Source: Argonema galeatum A003/A1
GTDB lineage: Bacteria; Cyanobacteriota; Cyanobacteriia; Cyanobacteriales; Aerosakkonemataceae
Direction: 5' to 3'
Length of the DNA: 64,000 bases
NCBI RefSeq assembly: GCF_023333595.1
Contig: NZ_JAIQZM010000005.1
Coordinates: forward strand, 62,001-126,000
Made by a program: the position numbers and the translations under genes. The notes beneath the pieces were generated by a model. That model saw only the letters and a list, made by a program, of their open reading frames with translations. It made no database searches and was not told the origin of the DNA. This document shows positions 9,320 through 17,903 of the stretch, piece by piece. Each line of letters starts with the position of its first letter. The first letter of the stretch is position 1.

Positions 9320-12300
9320 ATGAGTACCGATTTTGACAACAAACTGAGTGACGATCTCAAAGAGTTAGATAAATCCCAAATCTTGGATAAAGGCAAAGAT
9401 TTAGATAAACCCAAAGAACCTGATGATAGTGGCCTTGTGCAACGTGCCGAATACGTCCCTAGGCAACTGATCGTTAAGTTTAAAGAAGGGATTTCGGCAA
9501 CCGATGTTAGAACTCTTAAAGAAAACCTCAATGCCGCAGTTGTCGCGACAACCGAAACTCTTGACACTGAACTTTGGGAAATTAAGGGAATCACCGTTGA
9601 AGAGGCGATTGGGACGTACCGTAACGATTCTCGGATCGAATATATCGAACCCAACTTTGTAGTTTCGATAAATGCAACAATTCCCAACGATCCGAGTTTT
9701 AACCAACTTTGGGGATTAAATAATACCGGACAGACAGGCGGAACCCCTGATGCTGACATCGACGCGGCAGAAGCTTGGGATCTTCAAACTGGCTCTGATG
9801 TAGTAGTTGGTGTGATTGATACTGGTGTGGATTACAATCACCCCGATCTGGTTGACAATATTTGGACGAATCCGGGGGAAATTTCCGACGGGATTGATAA
9901 TGATGGCAATGGGTATGTGGATGATATCCACGGATATGACTTTGTAAATAATGACGGAGATCCCTTTGATGACAATGGACACGGAAGCCATGTTTCGGGG
10001 ACGATCGCAGGTAGAGGGAATAACGGCGTCGGCGTCACAGGCGTTAGTTGGGATGCCCAGATTATGGGGCTTAAGTTCCTGAACGCTGGTGGTTTTGGAG
10101 ACACTTTCGGTGCCGTTCAGGCAGTGGAATATGCCACGTTGATGGGTGCGAAGCTGACCAACAACAGTTGGGGAGGTGGTGGCTATTCTCAGGCGCTGTA
10201 TGATGCGATCGCAGCAGCAGGTAATACTGGACAGTTGTTTGTTGCGGCGGCGGGGAATGAGGCATCGAATAACAATATATTTCCAGCGTACCCTGCCAGC
10301 TACGACTTGGATAATATCATCTCGGTTGCTGCCACAGATCATAACGACAACTTAGCTGGATTTTCTAATTACGGTGCCACAACCGTAGACTTGGGTGCGC
10401 CCGGTGTTAGTATATACAGCACCGTTCCTTACGGCAGTGGATACGATACCTACAGCGGGACTTCAATGGCTACTCCCCACGTATCTGGCGTAGCTAGTTT
10501 GATTTGGGCTCAAAATCCTGGCATGACCGGCCAGGAAGTTAAGAATCGAATTCTGGGTTCGGTCGATCCAGTGGCAGCCTTGGACGGAAAAACCCTTACC
10601 GGGGGCAGACTGAATGCCTACAGAGCGATCGCAGAAGTCGGTACGGGTACAATTAGCGGCATCAAATGGAACGACCTAGATGTTGATGGCGTAAAAGACC
10701 CCAGCGAACCCGGACTAGAAGGCTGGACGATTTATTTAGATCAAAATAACAATGATGTCCTGGATCAAGTAGTTAACAACCTAAGTTCAACCGACATTCC
10801 CAAGACAATCGCCGACCTGAGTACAATTACCTCCGACTTAGCAGTCAGCGGCTTAGGCCCGACAATAGAAGACGTAAACGTCAAGATAAACATTAACCAC
10901 ACTTACGACTCGGATTTAGACGTTTATCTGACCAGCCCATCAGGTAACGAGATCGAGCTGTTTACCGATGTAGGCGGCAGTGGAGACAACTTCAACAACA
11001 CCACCTTGGATGATGAAGCAGCCACCTCAATTCCTACGGGATTGGCTCCATTTAGCGGCAGCTACAAACCGGAAGAACTTCTGGTCGCTTTGGATGGTGA
11101 AAATCCCAACGGTGTTTGGACGTTGAAAGTCATAGACGACGCGGGAGCTGATGTCGGAACCCTGAACAGTTGGTCGCTTGAGATAGCGACTCCAGAACCC
11201 TCCACTCAAACCGATGTCAACGGTAACTATTCCTTCACCGGCTTAGCACCGGACACTTACACCGTCGCCGAGGTGCAGGAGCCGGGATGGGAGCAAACCT
11301 ATCCAGAGGGAGATGGTACGCACACGGTAACTGTAGAAGCGGATGAAATTGTTGAGGGCATCGACTTCGGCAACCGGGACAGCAGCATTGGTCTGATTAA
11401 AGGCATCAAGTGGAATGACTTAGACGGCGACGCCGTGCAAGACCCCAGCGAGTCCGGGCTGGAAGGCTGGACGATTTATTTGGACGATAACAACAACGGC
11501 GTTCTAGATCAAGAGGTTAACAATGTAAGTTCAAGCGATATTCCGAAGCTGATTGCCGATAATAACACCGTTACCTCTGACCTGGATGTGAGCGGTTTGA
11601 GCGGTACGTTAGAAGATGTAAACGTCACCTTGGACATCACCCACACTTGGGATGAAGATTTAGATGTATATCTCGTCAGTTCATCAGGCACCGAGATCGA
11701 ACTTTTCACCGATGTAGGCGGTAGCGCAGACAACTTCAGCAATACTACCTTGGATGACGAAGCTGCCACGCCAATTACTGCGACTTTTGCGCCGTTTACC
11801 GGCAGCTTCCAACCAGAAGAACTTCTAGCTGCTTTCGATGGTGAAGATCCCAACGGCACCTGGACGTTGAAAATTACGGATGACCTGGGGGGCGACGTTG
11901 GCACCCTGAACAGTTGGTCACTTAACTTAAGCACTACCGAGGTGAACACTCAGACCGATGCCAACGGCGATTATATCTTCACTGGCCTGGAAGCGGGAAC
12001 TTATACTGTGGCGGAGGTGCAGCAGCCGGGATGGGAGCAAACGTTCCCAGATGGAGATGGTACGCACACGGTAAACCTCGATCCGGGCGAGATTGCTAGC
12101 GATATCGACTTTGGCAACCAAGCGCTACCAGGTGAGATTCACGGTATTAAGTGGAACGACCTTGACGGTGATGGTGAGTTAAATGCCGGTGAATCTGGAC
12201 TGGCAAACTGGACAATCTTTTTAGATGAAAACCAGAACGGTCAGCTGGATGCTGGTGAAGAATTTACCGTTACTAACGCCAACGGCGAGTATGAATTCAC

Positions 12301-13525
12301 GGATCTAGACCTGGGAACCTACAATGTTGCAGAAGTGCTAAAAGATGGTTGGGTGCAGACTTATCCCGGCGCTCCATCTAATGCAGGTTTTGAAACTGGC
12401 GACTTCAGCAGTTGGGAAACTACGGGCGTTACAAGCATTGAGACAGCCGCGTTTGGTTCTGGCCCTACTGAAGGAACATATCAAGCTTCGATCTCCAATG
12501 CCTTTGGTTCCGTAAGCGATGCGGAACTGGAAACTTTCTTGGAATTAACTCCTGGAAGCTTGGACGACTTGGGCAATGGTAACGCTACGGAAGGTTCGGC
12601 AATTCAACAAACGGTTACGGTGGAAGCTGGTTCTCAATTAACTTTCGATTGGAACTTCTTTACCAACGAGGGAACACCCAGCATCTACAACGATTTTGCC
12701 TTTATCTCGATCGCATCGGATGGTGCAAACACACTAGCCAGCACGAATAGTGATTTCGTACCTTCTTCTGCCCCCTCGTTCTTTGAAATGACCGATTTTG
12801 GGTCGTTCTCCTACACTTTCACCAATTCGGGAACGTACAAAGTCGGTGTCGGGGTTGTGGACGTGACAGATAGTGTCGTTGATTCCGGGTTGCTAATTGA
12901 CAATTTCTCTCTCACGGATAGCGAAGGCAACCTTTTACCGGGTTTCCATACTGCGGAAATCGGCCCTGGCGATATTGTTGAAGGTCTTAATTTTGGCAAC
13001 AAGCAGACTGGCGACAATCCAGGAGAACCAGGAGAACCGGGTGGACCCATATTTGGCACTCCTGAAGATGATGAGATTAACATTTTTGATGCCCCTGCGA
13101 TCGTCTTTGCTGGTGATGGCGATGATATCGTTGATGCTTCCGCAAGTTTCGGCGGAAACCGACTCTACGGCGGTGACGGCGATGATATCTTGTTCGGTAG
13201 CTTCAACGACAGGTTGTTTGGCGGCGACGGCGATGATATCTTGTTTAGCGGTAATGGCGACAATCTCATGAGTGGCGGCGCGGGTGCAGACCAATTCTGG
13301 ATGGCAATGGCAGCATTTCCCGATTCTGTTAATACGATCGCAGATTTCGAGTTGGTTGGCGATGCGATCGGTATAGGTGGTCTACCGGGAGTAGACAGCT
13401 TTGCTGATCTGTCTTTCGTACAAAGTGGCAACGATACGCGAATTAGTGCTTTGAGTCAAGAACTAGCGATCTTAAAAAATATTCAGGCAGGTTCTCTCAA
13501 TAGCTCCAATTTCATCTTTGCCTAA
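9320..13525 (+). CDS. Secreted subtilase (S8) with SdrD-like, P-domain and RTX modules
   Basis: Large extracellular serine protease, 1401 aa. Order: an acidic N-terminus without a Sec signal; an I9/fervidolysin-like propeptide (YVPRQLIVKFKEG, from 45); the S8 domain (about 130-440) with Asp167 (GVIDTGV), His221 (NGHGSHVSG), the Asn of AAAGNE and Ser382 (YSGTSMATPHVSG). Two long units follow (about 443-690 and 690-935), each an SdrD-like B module (GIKWNDLD) interrupted by a proprotein-convertase P-domain (SDLDVYLTSPSG; ELFTDVGGS). Next is a third SdrD-like module split by a FETGDFSSW-type domain (about 1022-1205). RTX repeats (GGDGDDIL, about 1250-1320) close the protein. RTX repeats with no Sec signal suggest type I secretion and calcium-dependent folding. 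The start has AACGAGGATCG upstream. Confidence 0.92.
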   Translation: MSTDFDNKLSDDLKELDKSQILDKGKDLDKPKEPDDSGLVQRAEYVPRQLIVKFKEGISATDVRTLKENLNAAVVATTETLDTELWEIKGITVEEAIGTYRNDSRIEYIEPNFVVSINATIPNDPSFNQLWGLNNTGQTGGTPDADIDAAEAWDLQTGSDVVVGVIDTGVDYNHPDLVDNIWTNPGEISDGIDNDGNGYVDDIHGYDFVNNDGDPFDDNGHGSHVSGTIAGRGNNGVGVTGVSWDAQIMGLKFLNAGGFGDTFGAVQAVEYATLMGAKLTNNSWGGGGYSQALYDAIAAAGNTGQLFVAAAGNEASNNNIFPAYPASYDLDNIISVAATDHNDNLAGFSNYGATTVDLGAPGVSIYSTVPYGSGYDTYSGTSMATPHVSGVASLIWAQNPGMTGQEVKNRILGSVDPVAALDGKTLTGGRLNAYRAIAEVGTGTISGIKWNDLDVDGVKDPSEPGLEGWTIYLDQNNNDVLDQVVNNLSSTDIPKTIADLSTITSDLAVSGLGPTIEDVNVKININHTYDSDLDVYLTSPSGNEIELFTDVGGSGDNFNNTTLDDEAATSIPTGLAPFSGSYKPEELLVALDGENPNGVWTLKVIDDAGADVGTLNSWSLEIATPEPSTQTDVNGNYSFTGLAPDTYTVAEVQEPGWEQTYPEGDGTHTVTVEADEIVEGIDFGNRDSSIGLIKGIKWNDLDGDAVQDPSESGLEGWTIYLDDNNNGVLDQEVNNVSSSDIPKLIADNNTVTSDLDVSGLSGTLEDVNVTLDITHTWDEDLDVYLVSSSGTEIELFTDVGGSADNFSNTTLDDEAATPITATFAPFTGSFQPEELLAAFDGEDPNGTWTLKITDDLGGDVGTLNSWSLNLSTTEVNTQTDANGDYIFTGLEAGTYTVAEVQQPGWEQTFPDGDGTHTVNLDPGEIASDIDFGNQALPGEIHGIKWNDLDGDGELNAGESGLANWTIFLDENQNGQLDAGEEFTVTNANGEYEFTDLDLGTYNVAEVLKDGWVQTYPGAPSNAGFETGDFSSWETTGVTSIETAAFGSGPTEGTYQASISNAFGSVSDAELETFLELTPGSLDDLGNGNATEGSAIQQTVTVEAGSQLTFDWNFFTNEGTPSIYNDFAFISIASDGANTLASTNSDFVPSSAPSFFEMTDFGSFSYTFTNSGTYKVGVGVVDVTDSVVDSGLLIDNFSLTDSEGNLLPGFHTAEIGPGDIVEGLNFGNKQTGDNPGEPGEPGGPIFGTPEDDEINIFDAPAIVFAGDGDDIVDASASFGGNRLYGGDGDDILFGSFNDRLFGGDGDDILFSGNGDNLMSGGAGADQFWMAMAAFPDSVNTIADFELVGDAIGIGGLPGVDSFADLSFVQSGNDTRISALSQELAILKNIQAGSLNSSNFIFA

Positions 13526-13558
13526 AACGCCGATTGATTAACTTACTCTTAGTGGGCT

Positions 13559-13591
13559 AGAAACCCGGTTTCTCCAAGAAACCGGGTTTCT
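13559..13591. repeat. GAAACCGGGTTTC hairpin repeat, copy 1
   Basis: Arms AGAAACCCGGTTTCT (13559-13573) and AGAAACCGGGTTTCT (13577-13591). First of about eight copies of this hairpin family in the window. Being 33 bp after the subtilase stop, it may also act as a transcription end, though no T-run follows. Confidence 0.85.
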
Positions 13592-13680
13592 GGGTGTTCA
13601 GTTCACCCATTTCTTTGTAGCTTTGTAGGTTGGGTTTCGTGCCTCAACACAACCTACAAACAAATGGCGAAGGTATTGCC

Positions 13681-13719
13681 CTTAGAAACCCGGTTTCTTC
13701 AAGAAACCGGGTTTCTAAG
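13681..13719. repeat. GAAACCGGGTTTC hairpin repeat, copy 2
   Basis: Arms at 13681-13698 and 13702-13719 extend the same core to CTTAGAAACCCGG on one side and CCGGGTTTCTAAG on the other. It lies between the convergent subtilase and ATPase genes. Confidence 0.85.
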
Positions 13720-13750
13720 TACCTCACTCATCTGAAAGGCGCTGTAATCG

Positions 13751-15142
13751 CTAATCAAAGAGAAGATTTGACTTGGACTGGATGTATGGTTTGAATACAG
13801 GATTGATGTGAAAGTGCGATCGCGTTCCTACTTGCACTTTTTCGACTAAGCCGCGTCGCCCTAAAGATTGGATAGCTTGCCAAAATTCGGATTTGGATAA
13901 TGTGCTATCTGCTGGTTGTTGGGAAATATCTACAGCTTCATCTTGACTTGCTAACCAGTAGCTTACCTGTTTTTCTATCTCCGATAAACGCTCTAAGTGA
14001 GATTCTAAAAGTGGTTCTAAGTCACCTAAAAATATCTCATTTTGCTCTGCTAAAAACAGGGATACGCTACCGTTAAATAAATCTTGTATTGTTGAAGCTA
14101 TGATATTTAACCAGCAAGGATGACCTTGATAAAGGGTGATTAATTCCGACCATTGTTCCTCATCAGTTAATCCTTTTTCTCTCAATATTTCTTCTGCTTG
14201 TTCTCCTAACCCTTTGAGGTGTAACGTGCGTGTGGGTCGGTTTTCTCCTTCTAAAGTAGTAATTTCTCTGGGTTTTTCCCAACTGAGGAGGATTAAACAA
14301 CTTTGATGAGATGATGTGGCAATTTGTTTAAATAATTTGCCATAATCTTCATATCCAGCTAAATATTGACCTGCGAATTGACCGCTTCTAAAAATATTCT
14401 GCACGTCATCAAGGATGACTAAACACCGATAGGATCGAAAATAATCGATAACTGTGGGTAATGGGGTTTGTTGCGATCGGGAAAAAAATTGTTTCAGATC
14501 GGTTTGCAGTGCTGAAAGGGTGGTATTGTTACTGAGACTTCGCCAAATAATATAATCGAATTGGGTTTGGATTTGTTCGATGAGTTTGACTGCGATCGCA
14601 CTTTTGCCAATTTCACTTAAGCCGTATATGGTAATTAAGCGCGTGCGTCTTTGCAAAATCCACTGCTTGAGGGTGGATAGTTCGGAAGTGCGATCGTAAT
14701 AGCAAGTTAATTCTGGTGCGTCTGCTATATCGATGATTGGTGATTGAGTTTTGGTTTGGGGGGAGTCAGGGTGAGAGTGCGATCGCGTTTGTCTATCGTT
14801 AATATTTTGGATAAATTGATTACAAATATTAATATCAATTTCTTGTAATAAACAGTCGCCTGAATGAGAAACTTGAGAAACTCTATTTTTTTTCTCTAAC
14901 TTAGAACGAAAATTAAACTTATTGAGGTCTTCTCCTAATTTCTCACCCAGCTTTTCCCATAACTTAGCAGCTTCTTTTTTAATATGAGATTCACTACAAT
15001 TATAATCTTTAGCTATTTGAGGATATTTTTGTCTTTGCCAAACGCCTGTTAGTATTGCTTCCTGTATAGATGTGAGATGTTTTCCGGTATCATTAAAAAT
15101 CAAATTATCAGCCCAATGTAACACATCTTCAATATTCTTCAT
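13751..15142 (-). CDS. vMAP-type HTH fused to an NB-ARC-like STAND ATPase
   Basis: Signal-transducing NTPase, 463 aa. Residues 1-85 fit the helix-turn-helix domain found at the N-terminus of many cyanobacterial NB-ARC proteins (vWA-MoxR-associated type: LTSIQEAILTGVWQRQKYPQ). An NB-ARC-like ATPase follows with Walker A GLSEIGKSA (near 172-181, unusual in having SE where GG is common) and Walker B CLVILDDV (near 240). Most relatives carry a WD40, TPR or pentapeptide sensor at the C-terminus. This one ends in a winged-helix-like segment (SEFWQAIQSLGRRGLVEKV) and has no sensor repeats. The ATG at 15142 fits the family start. It is divergent from the GUN4-domain gene over a 209-bp spacer. A regulatory or abortive-infection role is inference. 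Confidence 0.8.
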   Translation of the reverse strand: MKNIEDVLHWADNLIFNDTGKHLTSIQEAILTGVWQRQKYPQIAKDYNCSESHIKKEAAKLWEKLGEKLGEDLNKFNFRSKLEKKNRVSQVSHSGDCLLQEIDINICNQFIQNINDRQTRSHSHPDSPQTKTQSPIIDIADAPELTCYYDRTSELSTLKQWILQRRTRLITIYGLSEIGKSAIAVKLIEQIQTQFDYIIWRSLSNNTTLSALQTDLKQFFSRSQQTPLPTVIDYFRSYRCLVILDDVQNIFRSGQFAGQYLAGYEDYGKLFKQIATSSHQSCLILLSWEKPREITTLEGENRPTRTLHLKGLGEQAEEILREKGLTDEEQWSELITLYQGHPCWLNIIASTIQDLFNGSVSLFLAEQNEIFLGDLEPLLESHLERLSEIEKQVSYWLASQDEAVDISQQPADSTLSKSEFWQAIQSLGRRGLVEKVQVGTRSHFHINPVFKPYIQSKSNLLFD

Positions 15143-15178
15143 ACTTAGATACAGATATATATTTAGTTTACTGTATCC

Positions 15179-15221
15179 TACCAAATCCTACTTTGTCAAC
15201 TGAATTGTACCAAATCCTACT
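15179..15221. promoter_or_regulatory. Direct repeats TACCAAATCCTACT in the divergent spacer
   Basis: The 14-mer TACCAAATCCTACT occurs exactly at 15179-15192 and 15208-15221, 29 bp apart, just upstream of the ATPase start. The inverted piece AGGATAC lies at about 15232. It could be an operator for one or both divergent genes; binding protein unknown. Confidence 0.45.
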
Positions 15222-15351
15222 AAATTTTTTCAGGATACTTAGAAAAATTGGGTGCTAAAGTCTACTATTTTGAGTGGACAAGGGGAAAATTGACTAAATA
15301 AAATTAGGGAAGCAGGCTCGATCGCATTTGACAAAAGCGAGGTAGTGTTTT

Positions 15352-16221
15352 ATGGATTTGTATGAGATAATTTTGTATCAGAGTGAATATCTTGGCAAAA
15401 ACCAAGCCCAATTAAAGGCTTTGCTAAAAGAAAAGCTAACAGCCAAGGATTGGAAAGAGGCTAATAACCTGACAAGAGTTTTAATGATGGAGATATCTTG
15501 CCTTTTCGATGACGACGGCTATATCTACATTAATATTGATAAGTTTCCTGCTAAAGAACTTAATGAAATTGATCGATTATGGCGACAGTATAGCAACTCT
15601 CACTTTGGTTTTAGTGTGCAAAAAACCATTTATAAGCGCGAAAGTTATCAGCAATTTATTACTAATGTCGGGTGGTATAAAGGAGGTTCTTGGTCTGCTC
15701 TCTCTTTTTCGGAAACTGCACCAAAAGGACACTTACCTTACTGTGGATGGTATTTTTGGCAAGGAAAAAGAAGTTTGGCGCACAGTTTGATGAAACGTCA
15801 CTCATCTTTATCTCATCAAGGACATTTCCATCAACCTCACCCTCATCCTCCTCATCAACATTCCAGTGATGGCGCAGCTGGTGCCGCTGGTGCTGGTATT
15901 TTAGGATTACTAACTCCTGCTGCACCTTTCATATTGGGAGCCGCCGCCATTGCTGGGGCCGGTTATTTGATTCACCGTGCAGCAACTAAAGAAGAAAGAG
16001 AAAGGAAGGAGAGATTAGAGAGAGAAGAAATGGAAAGGAAGCAGAGACAAAAACAATTAGAGGAGGAAAATAAAGTACAGAAAAATATTGGTACGCTTTT
16101 TGGTTTAGTTGATGACAATACTCCTAAAAAAACCTCGATACTAGGTGCTATACCTAAAGCAAGCCAAACCATCAGCGCTAACTCATTCTTGCACCGACGT
16201 TCTCACCCACCAGGGGTTTAA
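15352..16221 (+). CDS. GUN4-domain protein with His-rich linker and C-terminal membrane/coiled-coil part
   Basis: 289 aa. Residues ~25-130 match the GUN4 domain, which binds porphyrins in tetrapyrrole regulators (DWKEANNLTRVLMM; ELNEIDRLW; SHFGFSVQKTIY; GWYKGGSW; SETAPKGHLP). A His/Pro-rich linker follows (about 150-172), then a hydrophobic Gly/Ala-rich segment (about 175-207, likely membrane) and a strongly charged helix (about 208-240). The last ~24 residues, from about 266, are encoded by a 105-bp unit repeated 170 bp downstream, so the present C-terminus is probably acquired. Many cyanobacterial GUN4-domain proteins are not the chlorophyll regulator Gun4. The position opposite a STAND ATPase suggests a signalling role, which is inference. 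Confidence 0.82.
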   Translation: MDLYEIILYQSEYLGKNQAQLKALLKEKLTAKDWKEANNLTRVLMMEISCLFDDDGYIYINIDKFPAKELNEIDRLWRQYSNSHFGFSVQKTIYKRESYQQFITNVGWYKGGSWSALSFSETAPKGHLPYCGWYFWQGKRSLAHSLMKRHSSLSHQGHFHQPHPHPPHQHSSDGAAGAAGAGILGLLTPAAPFILGAAAIAGAGYLIHRAATKEERERKERLEREEMERKQRQKQLEEENKVQKNIGTLFGLVDDNTPKKTSILGAIPKASQTISANSFLHRRSHPPGV

Positions 16222-16424
16222 ACCCTTGGCTAATAGCGCAAATCCGTTAAAACTGATAACTTGCACCAGTCTCAGAAACCGGGTTTTTTGAAAAAACCCG
16301 GTTTCTGTGCTGAAGTGATATACCTAAAGCAAGCCAAGCGATTAGCTATAACTCAGATCTTGCACCAAAGTTTTCACCCGCCAGGGGTTAAAACCCCTGG
16401 CTAATAGCGCAAGTCCGTTTTAAC
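16149..16424. repeat. Direct repeat pair of about 105 bp with a hairpin between
   Basis: Unit 1 (16149-16253) and unit 2 (16319-16424) both begin TATACCTAAAGCAAGCCAA, contain CAGGGGTT.AAACCC.TGGC and end GCGCAA.TCCGTT. The copies differ at scattered positions. Between them is a GAAACCGGGTTTTTT hairpin (16273-16307). The GUN4 gene stops inside unit 1. Confidence 0.8.
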
Positions 16425-16602
16425 GGAGTAATCTTTTCTACAGTCCACTGAAGTGGACTTTCGTTATTAGGCGGGGACTTGAGTCCCCGGCGGGTGTGGA
16501 CAACACCGCCGATTAAAGCATCTTTTAATGCCAGTCGCGTGCAGGGACAGGTGCAGGATGTTATCAGCGCATAGCCAGAATAAATTCCTCAAATTACCCA
16601 AA
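16222..16602. other. Repeat-rich gap after the GUN4-domain gene
   Basis: Besides the 105-bp direct repeats it contains two short palindromes, GTCCACTGAAGTGGAC (about 16443-16458) and GGGGACTTGAGTCCCC (16473-16488). These resemble dispersed cyanobacterial repeats. No gene is supported. Confidence 0.6.
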
Positions 16603-16827
16603 ATGATTACCGAATTAGACCGAGTTGCTTTAACTACCGATTTACCAGAATATAATTTAAAAACAGGCGATATTGGCACTGTTGTATTAGTCCATCAAGA
16701 AGGTTTGGGATATGAAGTAGAATTTCTGACACTCACAGGACAAACAGTTACAATTATTTCCTTATTTAGTTCTCAAGTTCGTGCGATTGGCGACAGAGAA
16801 ATTGCCCAAGCGCGAGTTCTCACATAA
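16603..16827 (+). CDS. DUF4926 domain protein
   Basis: Small protein of 74 aa matching DUF4926 over its full length: ELDRVALTTDLPEYNLKTGD, then IGTVVLVHQEGLGYEVEF and a C-terminal ...QVRAI....ARVL. The ATG at 16603 is chosen because the family starts close to the D.V.L...P motif; the 25 codons of open frame upstream derive from repeat-like DNA. The biochemical function of DUF4926 is not known to me. Such genes often sit in mobile, toxin-antitoxin-rich parts of cyanobacterial genomes, as here. Confidence 0.75.
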   Translation: MITELDRVALTTDLPEYNLKTGDIGTVVLVHQEGLGYEVEFLTLTGQTVTIISLFSSQVRAIGDREIAQARVLT

Positions 16828-16863
16828 TCGTTAATTTGTTGTGGTAAAGGTGAGACGCAAACA

Positions 16864-16903
16864 AGAAACCGGGTTTTTTGGAAAAACCCGGTTTCTGTGC
16901 TGA
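16864..16903. repeat. GAAACCGGGTTTTTT hairpin repeat
   Basis: AGAAACCGGGTTTTTT, GG loop, AAAAACCCGGTTTCT, then GTGCTGAAGTGCGAT. The same arms and flank GTGCT(G/A)AAGTG occur after the copies at 16273 and 17766, so flank and hairpin move together. Confidence 0.8.
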
Positions 16904-17060
16904 AGTGCGATCTTTTTATTTAATATAATTGACAAAAATTGCTGAATATGATTATATATGTTATAATAATATTATTTTCAAACTAATAAATATATCCTTT
17001 AACTCGCTCCTACCAGTAGGATAAACTAAAAACAACAATATTCAACTAAACATCAAGCGT

Positions 17061-17750
17061 ATGATCCAACAACTTCAACCTCAAACTAAAAGACCTATTG
17101 TTTATCCTGATAGTGATGGGCAACCGATGTCTGATAATACTCTGCAATTTCAATGGATAGTGACAATTAAAGAAAACTTGGAATTGTTATTTTCTAACGA
17201 GCCGAATGTTTTTGTTGCAGGGGATTTACTGTGGTATCCCGTTGAAGATAATAATATCATACGTCGCGCACCTGATGCAATGGTTGTGTTTGGTAGACCC
17301 AAAGGATATCGAGGTTCCTATAAACAATGGGAAGAAAATGATATTCCACCACAAGTGGTATTTGAGATTCTTTCGCCAGGTAATACCATTAAAGAAATGG
17401 GGGCTAAACTCCAGTTTTATCAACAATATGGGGTTGAGGAATATTATCTCTACGATCCTGAAAAAGTGGATTTAGGAGGATGGCAAAGAACCGATGAACA
17501 ACTAACCATCATTGAGGAAATTCAAGGTTGGGTGAGTCCCCGTTTAGGAATTAGATTTGAAATGTCTGAAGAATTGCAAATTTTTACTCCAACAGGAGAA
17601 CGATTTTTAACGTTTGTGGAATTGGGACAACTCAATCAACAAATGGAACAACAATTGCAACAAGAACGCCAACGGGCTGAACAAGCAGAGGCGCGGTTAA
17701 AAGAGTTAGAAGAACGGTTAAGAAGTTTAGGGGTTGATCCCAATCTTTAG
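17061..17750 (+). CDS. Uma2-family (DUF820) endonuclease-like protein
   Basis: 229 aa with the restriction-endonuclease-like fold of Uma2/DUF820, a family greatly expanded in cyanobacteria. Nuclease-type motifs: RRAPDAMVVFG (acidic residue near 73), PPQVVFEILSPGNTIKEM (Glu near 97-100) and the helix KLQFYQQYGVEEYYLYDP. A Gln/Glu/Arg-rich coiled coil (about 190-224, QQMEQQLQQERQRAEQAEAR) ends the protein, typical of the longer subgroup. The ATG at 17061 lies in an AT-rich leader. The cellular role of these proteins is unclear. Confidence 0.82.
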   Translation: MIQQLQPQTKRPIVYPDSDGQPMSDNTLQFQWIVTIKENLELLFSNEPNVFVAGDLLWYPVEDNNIIRRAPDAMVVFGRPKGYRGSYKQWEENDIPPQVVFEILSPGNTIKEMGAKLQFYQQYGVEEYYLYDPEKVDLGGWQRTDEQLTIIEEIQGWVSPRLGIRFEMSEELQIFTPTGERFLTFVELGQLNQQMEQQLQQERQRAEQAEARLKELEERLRSLGVDPNL

Positions 17751-17765
17751 TATTTATAGCAAACA

Positions 17766-17798
17766 AGAAACCGGGTTTTTCCAAAAAACCCGGTTTCT
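17766..17798. repeat. GAAACCGGGTTTTT hairpin repeat
   Basis: Arms at 17766-17780 and 17783-17798 with a CC loop, just after the Uma2 stop and again followed by TGTGCTAAAGTGCGATCGC. Confidence 0.8.
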
Positions 17799-17903
17799 GT
17801 GCTAAAGTGCGATCGCCATTTTAAACATATTCCCCTAATCCGGCTCTTTTGCTAACAACTGCTGAACCAAAACTCGATCCGCCTCTGATAAATTAGGAAC
17901 GAT

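Noticed and set aside
15352..16221. Is this the chlorophyll-biosynthesis regulator Gun4 itself?
   Set aside because: The His-rich linker, membrane segment and coiled coil after the GUN4 domain, and the context, do not fit the canonical regulator.
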